Both the position numbers and the translations under genes were made by a program. From positions 1 to 6,830 of the forward strand of contig CAMPKM010000160.1 in the NCBI GenBank assembly GCA_946887155.1: a stretch of DNA of 6,830 nucleotides, read 5' to 3'. Positions 6,728 to 6,830 of this stretch are shown piece by piece. The notes below the pieces were generated by a model. The model did no database searches, was not told the origin of the DNA, and saw only the letters and a program-made list of their open reading frames with translations. Source of the DNA: an uncultured Gemmatimonadota bacterium. Lineage in GTDB: Bacteria; Gemmatimonadota; Gemmatimonadetes; Gemmatimonadales; Gemmatimonadaceae. Position 1 is the first letter of the stretch; each line of letters starts with the position of its first letter.

Positions 6728-6830
6728 CACGTCCGCACGCCCTCACGCCCTCACGCCCTCACGCCCTCACGCCCTCACGCCCTCACGACTCCCGACCTCC
6801 CGACCTCCCGACCTCACGACCTCACGATTC
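6728..6830. repeat. 8-bp tandem repeat array (CACGCCCT, grading into CCGACCTC), runs off the right edge
   Basis: Six perfect copies of CACGCCCT occupy 6736-6783, after one degenerate unit at 6728-6735. A transition unit at 6784-6791 leads into three perfect copies of CCGACCTC (6792-6815) and two diverged units (from 6816) to the edge. The 8-bp period is kept throughout, so this is one array with two unit types. It begins about 45 bp after the fadA stop. The period is not a multiple of three, and I see no gene in it. The minus strand is G-rich with GGG every 8 bases. Confidence 0.92.

Noticed and set aside
6728..6830. CRISPR array
   Set aside because: The units are 8 bp, contiguous and without unique spacers, so this is a simple tandem repeat.
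1..6830. An undescribed defence, mobile or multi-gene novel system
   Set aside because: The identifiable genes are housekeeping metabolism and envelope functions. I see no transposase, integrase, nuclease, toxin-antitoxin, reverse transcriptase or structured RNA signal. Only individual features look unusual.

Overview
The window is high-GC bacterial DNA, dense with protein genes that use strongly G/C-ending codons. It holds six protein genes: one small gene cut by the left edge, three genes on the minus strand, and a two-gene operon on the plus strand. The right end is a short-period tandem repeat. No RNA gene, insertion sequence, phage gene or CRISPR array is visible. The lineage cannot be fixed from the sequence alone. 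High GC, a FadN-type beta-oxidation enzyme, outer-envelope lipoproteins and octamer repeats between genes would fit Gemmatimonadota or a similar soil/aquatic Gram-negative lineage. That is an inference from general resemblance, not a search result.

Left part (1-1671). The end of a small lipoprotein gene (lipobox LAAC) carries three in-frame copies of a DYINPMG repeat. It runs convergently into, and overlaps by 17 bp, a minus-strand gene for a roughly 424-residue helical, TPR-like protein of unknown role. The roughly 200 bp upstream of that gene's preferred start hold two short palindromes and no recognisable gene.

Middle (1672-3053, minus strand). A zinc-dependent nucleoside/guanine deaminase-like gene is followed by an M48 metalloprotease lipoprotein gene. 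They share a 4-bp ATGA overlap, so they are almost certainly one transcription unit with coupled translation. The deaminase should be cytosolic and the protease should sit in the envelope, so the pairing is functionally unexplained.

Right part (3211-6683, plus strand). After a 157-bp divergent intergenic region come fadN (3-hydroxyacyl-CoA dehydrogenase plus enoyl-CoA hydratase in one chain) and fadA (3-ketoacyl-CoA thiolase), 2 bp apart. Together they carry out the last three steps of each fatty-acid beta-oxidation cycle: hydration, oxidation and thiolysis. All the catalytic residues I looked for are present. The acyl-CoA dehydrogenase for the first step is not in the window. After fadA the sequence becomes an 8-bp tandem array that runs off the right edge; its minus strand is G-rich and could form a G-quadruplex.

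Most of this is ordinary chromosomal metabolism, and I see no new multi-gene system. The points worth a second look are the octamer array, the repeat lipoprotein, the fact that all three TTA codons of fadN-fadA lie in the same GTTAGGC heptamer, and the odd deaminase-protease coupling.
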